From contig CAYJEZ010000157.1 in NCBI GenBank assembly GCA_964369215.1, positions 1 through 5,005 on the forward strand: a DNA stretch of 5,005 nt. Reading direction: 5' to 3'. Under the pieces are notes generated by a model that was not told the origin of the DNA, searched no databases, and saw nothing but the letters and a program-made list of their open reading frames with translations. Source of the stretch: SIG603 sp964369215. Its GTDB lineage: Bacteria > Bacillota > Clostridia > Oscillospirales > Acutalibacteraceae. This document shows positions 4,994 through 5,005 of this stretch, piece after piece; position 1 is the stretch's first letter; each line of letters starts with the position of its first letter. The position numbers were made by a program, and so were the translations under genes.

Positions 4994-5005
4994 TTTATAT
5001 ACAAA

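Overview
The window is AT-rich and carries marks of a low-GC Firmicute, most likely a clostridial or related gut anaerobe. These are a tRNA-sensing T-box leader before an aminoacyl-tRNA synthetase gene, near-consensus sigma-A promoters, and a clostridial type of DinB. The assignment rests on sequence features alone, without any database search.

Layout, left to right. Positions 1-92 are a short stretch downstream of serS in which I see no convincing terminator or gene. On the minus strand follow serS (93-1370, seryl-tRNA synthetase), its untranslated leader (about 1371-1667), a PLP-dependent threonine aldolase-type gene (1720-2772), and dinB (2857-4029, Y-family DNA polymerase IV). The leader holds a complete serine T-box riboswitch with a readable UCC specifier, a GGC-type acceptor-pairing bulge, antiterminator and terminator, plus a hairpin around the serS ribosome binding site. 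Each of the three minus-strand genes has its own promoter with a 17-bp spacer, and the serS and dinB promoters match the consensus exactly. The 373-base stretch 1371-1719, which lacks a coding gene, is therefore accounted for by the T-box leader and the serS promoter.

Across a 214-bp divergent intergenic region lies a plus-strand gene (4244-4870). It encodes a protein I read as a distant relative of the flavin-dependent thymidylate synthase ThyX in which almost every residue of the ThyX signature is replaced. An imperfect palindrome lies exactly midway between the -35 boxes of dinB and this gene. After the gene come two inverted repeats and a degenerate tRNA-Arg(CCU)-like remnant at the right edge, which could be the scar of an integrated element.

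How they fit: serS is controlled by uncharged tRNA-Ser through transcription attenuation. The aldolase ends only 17 bp before the serS -35 box with no visible terminator, so read-through from it would pass through the same T-box. dinB and the ThyX-like gene are both plausibly DNA- or nucleotide-related and may share a control site, but a functional link is only inference. The most interesting items are the ThyX-like protein, the centred palindrome and the tRNA remnant.
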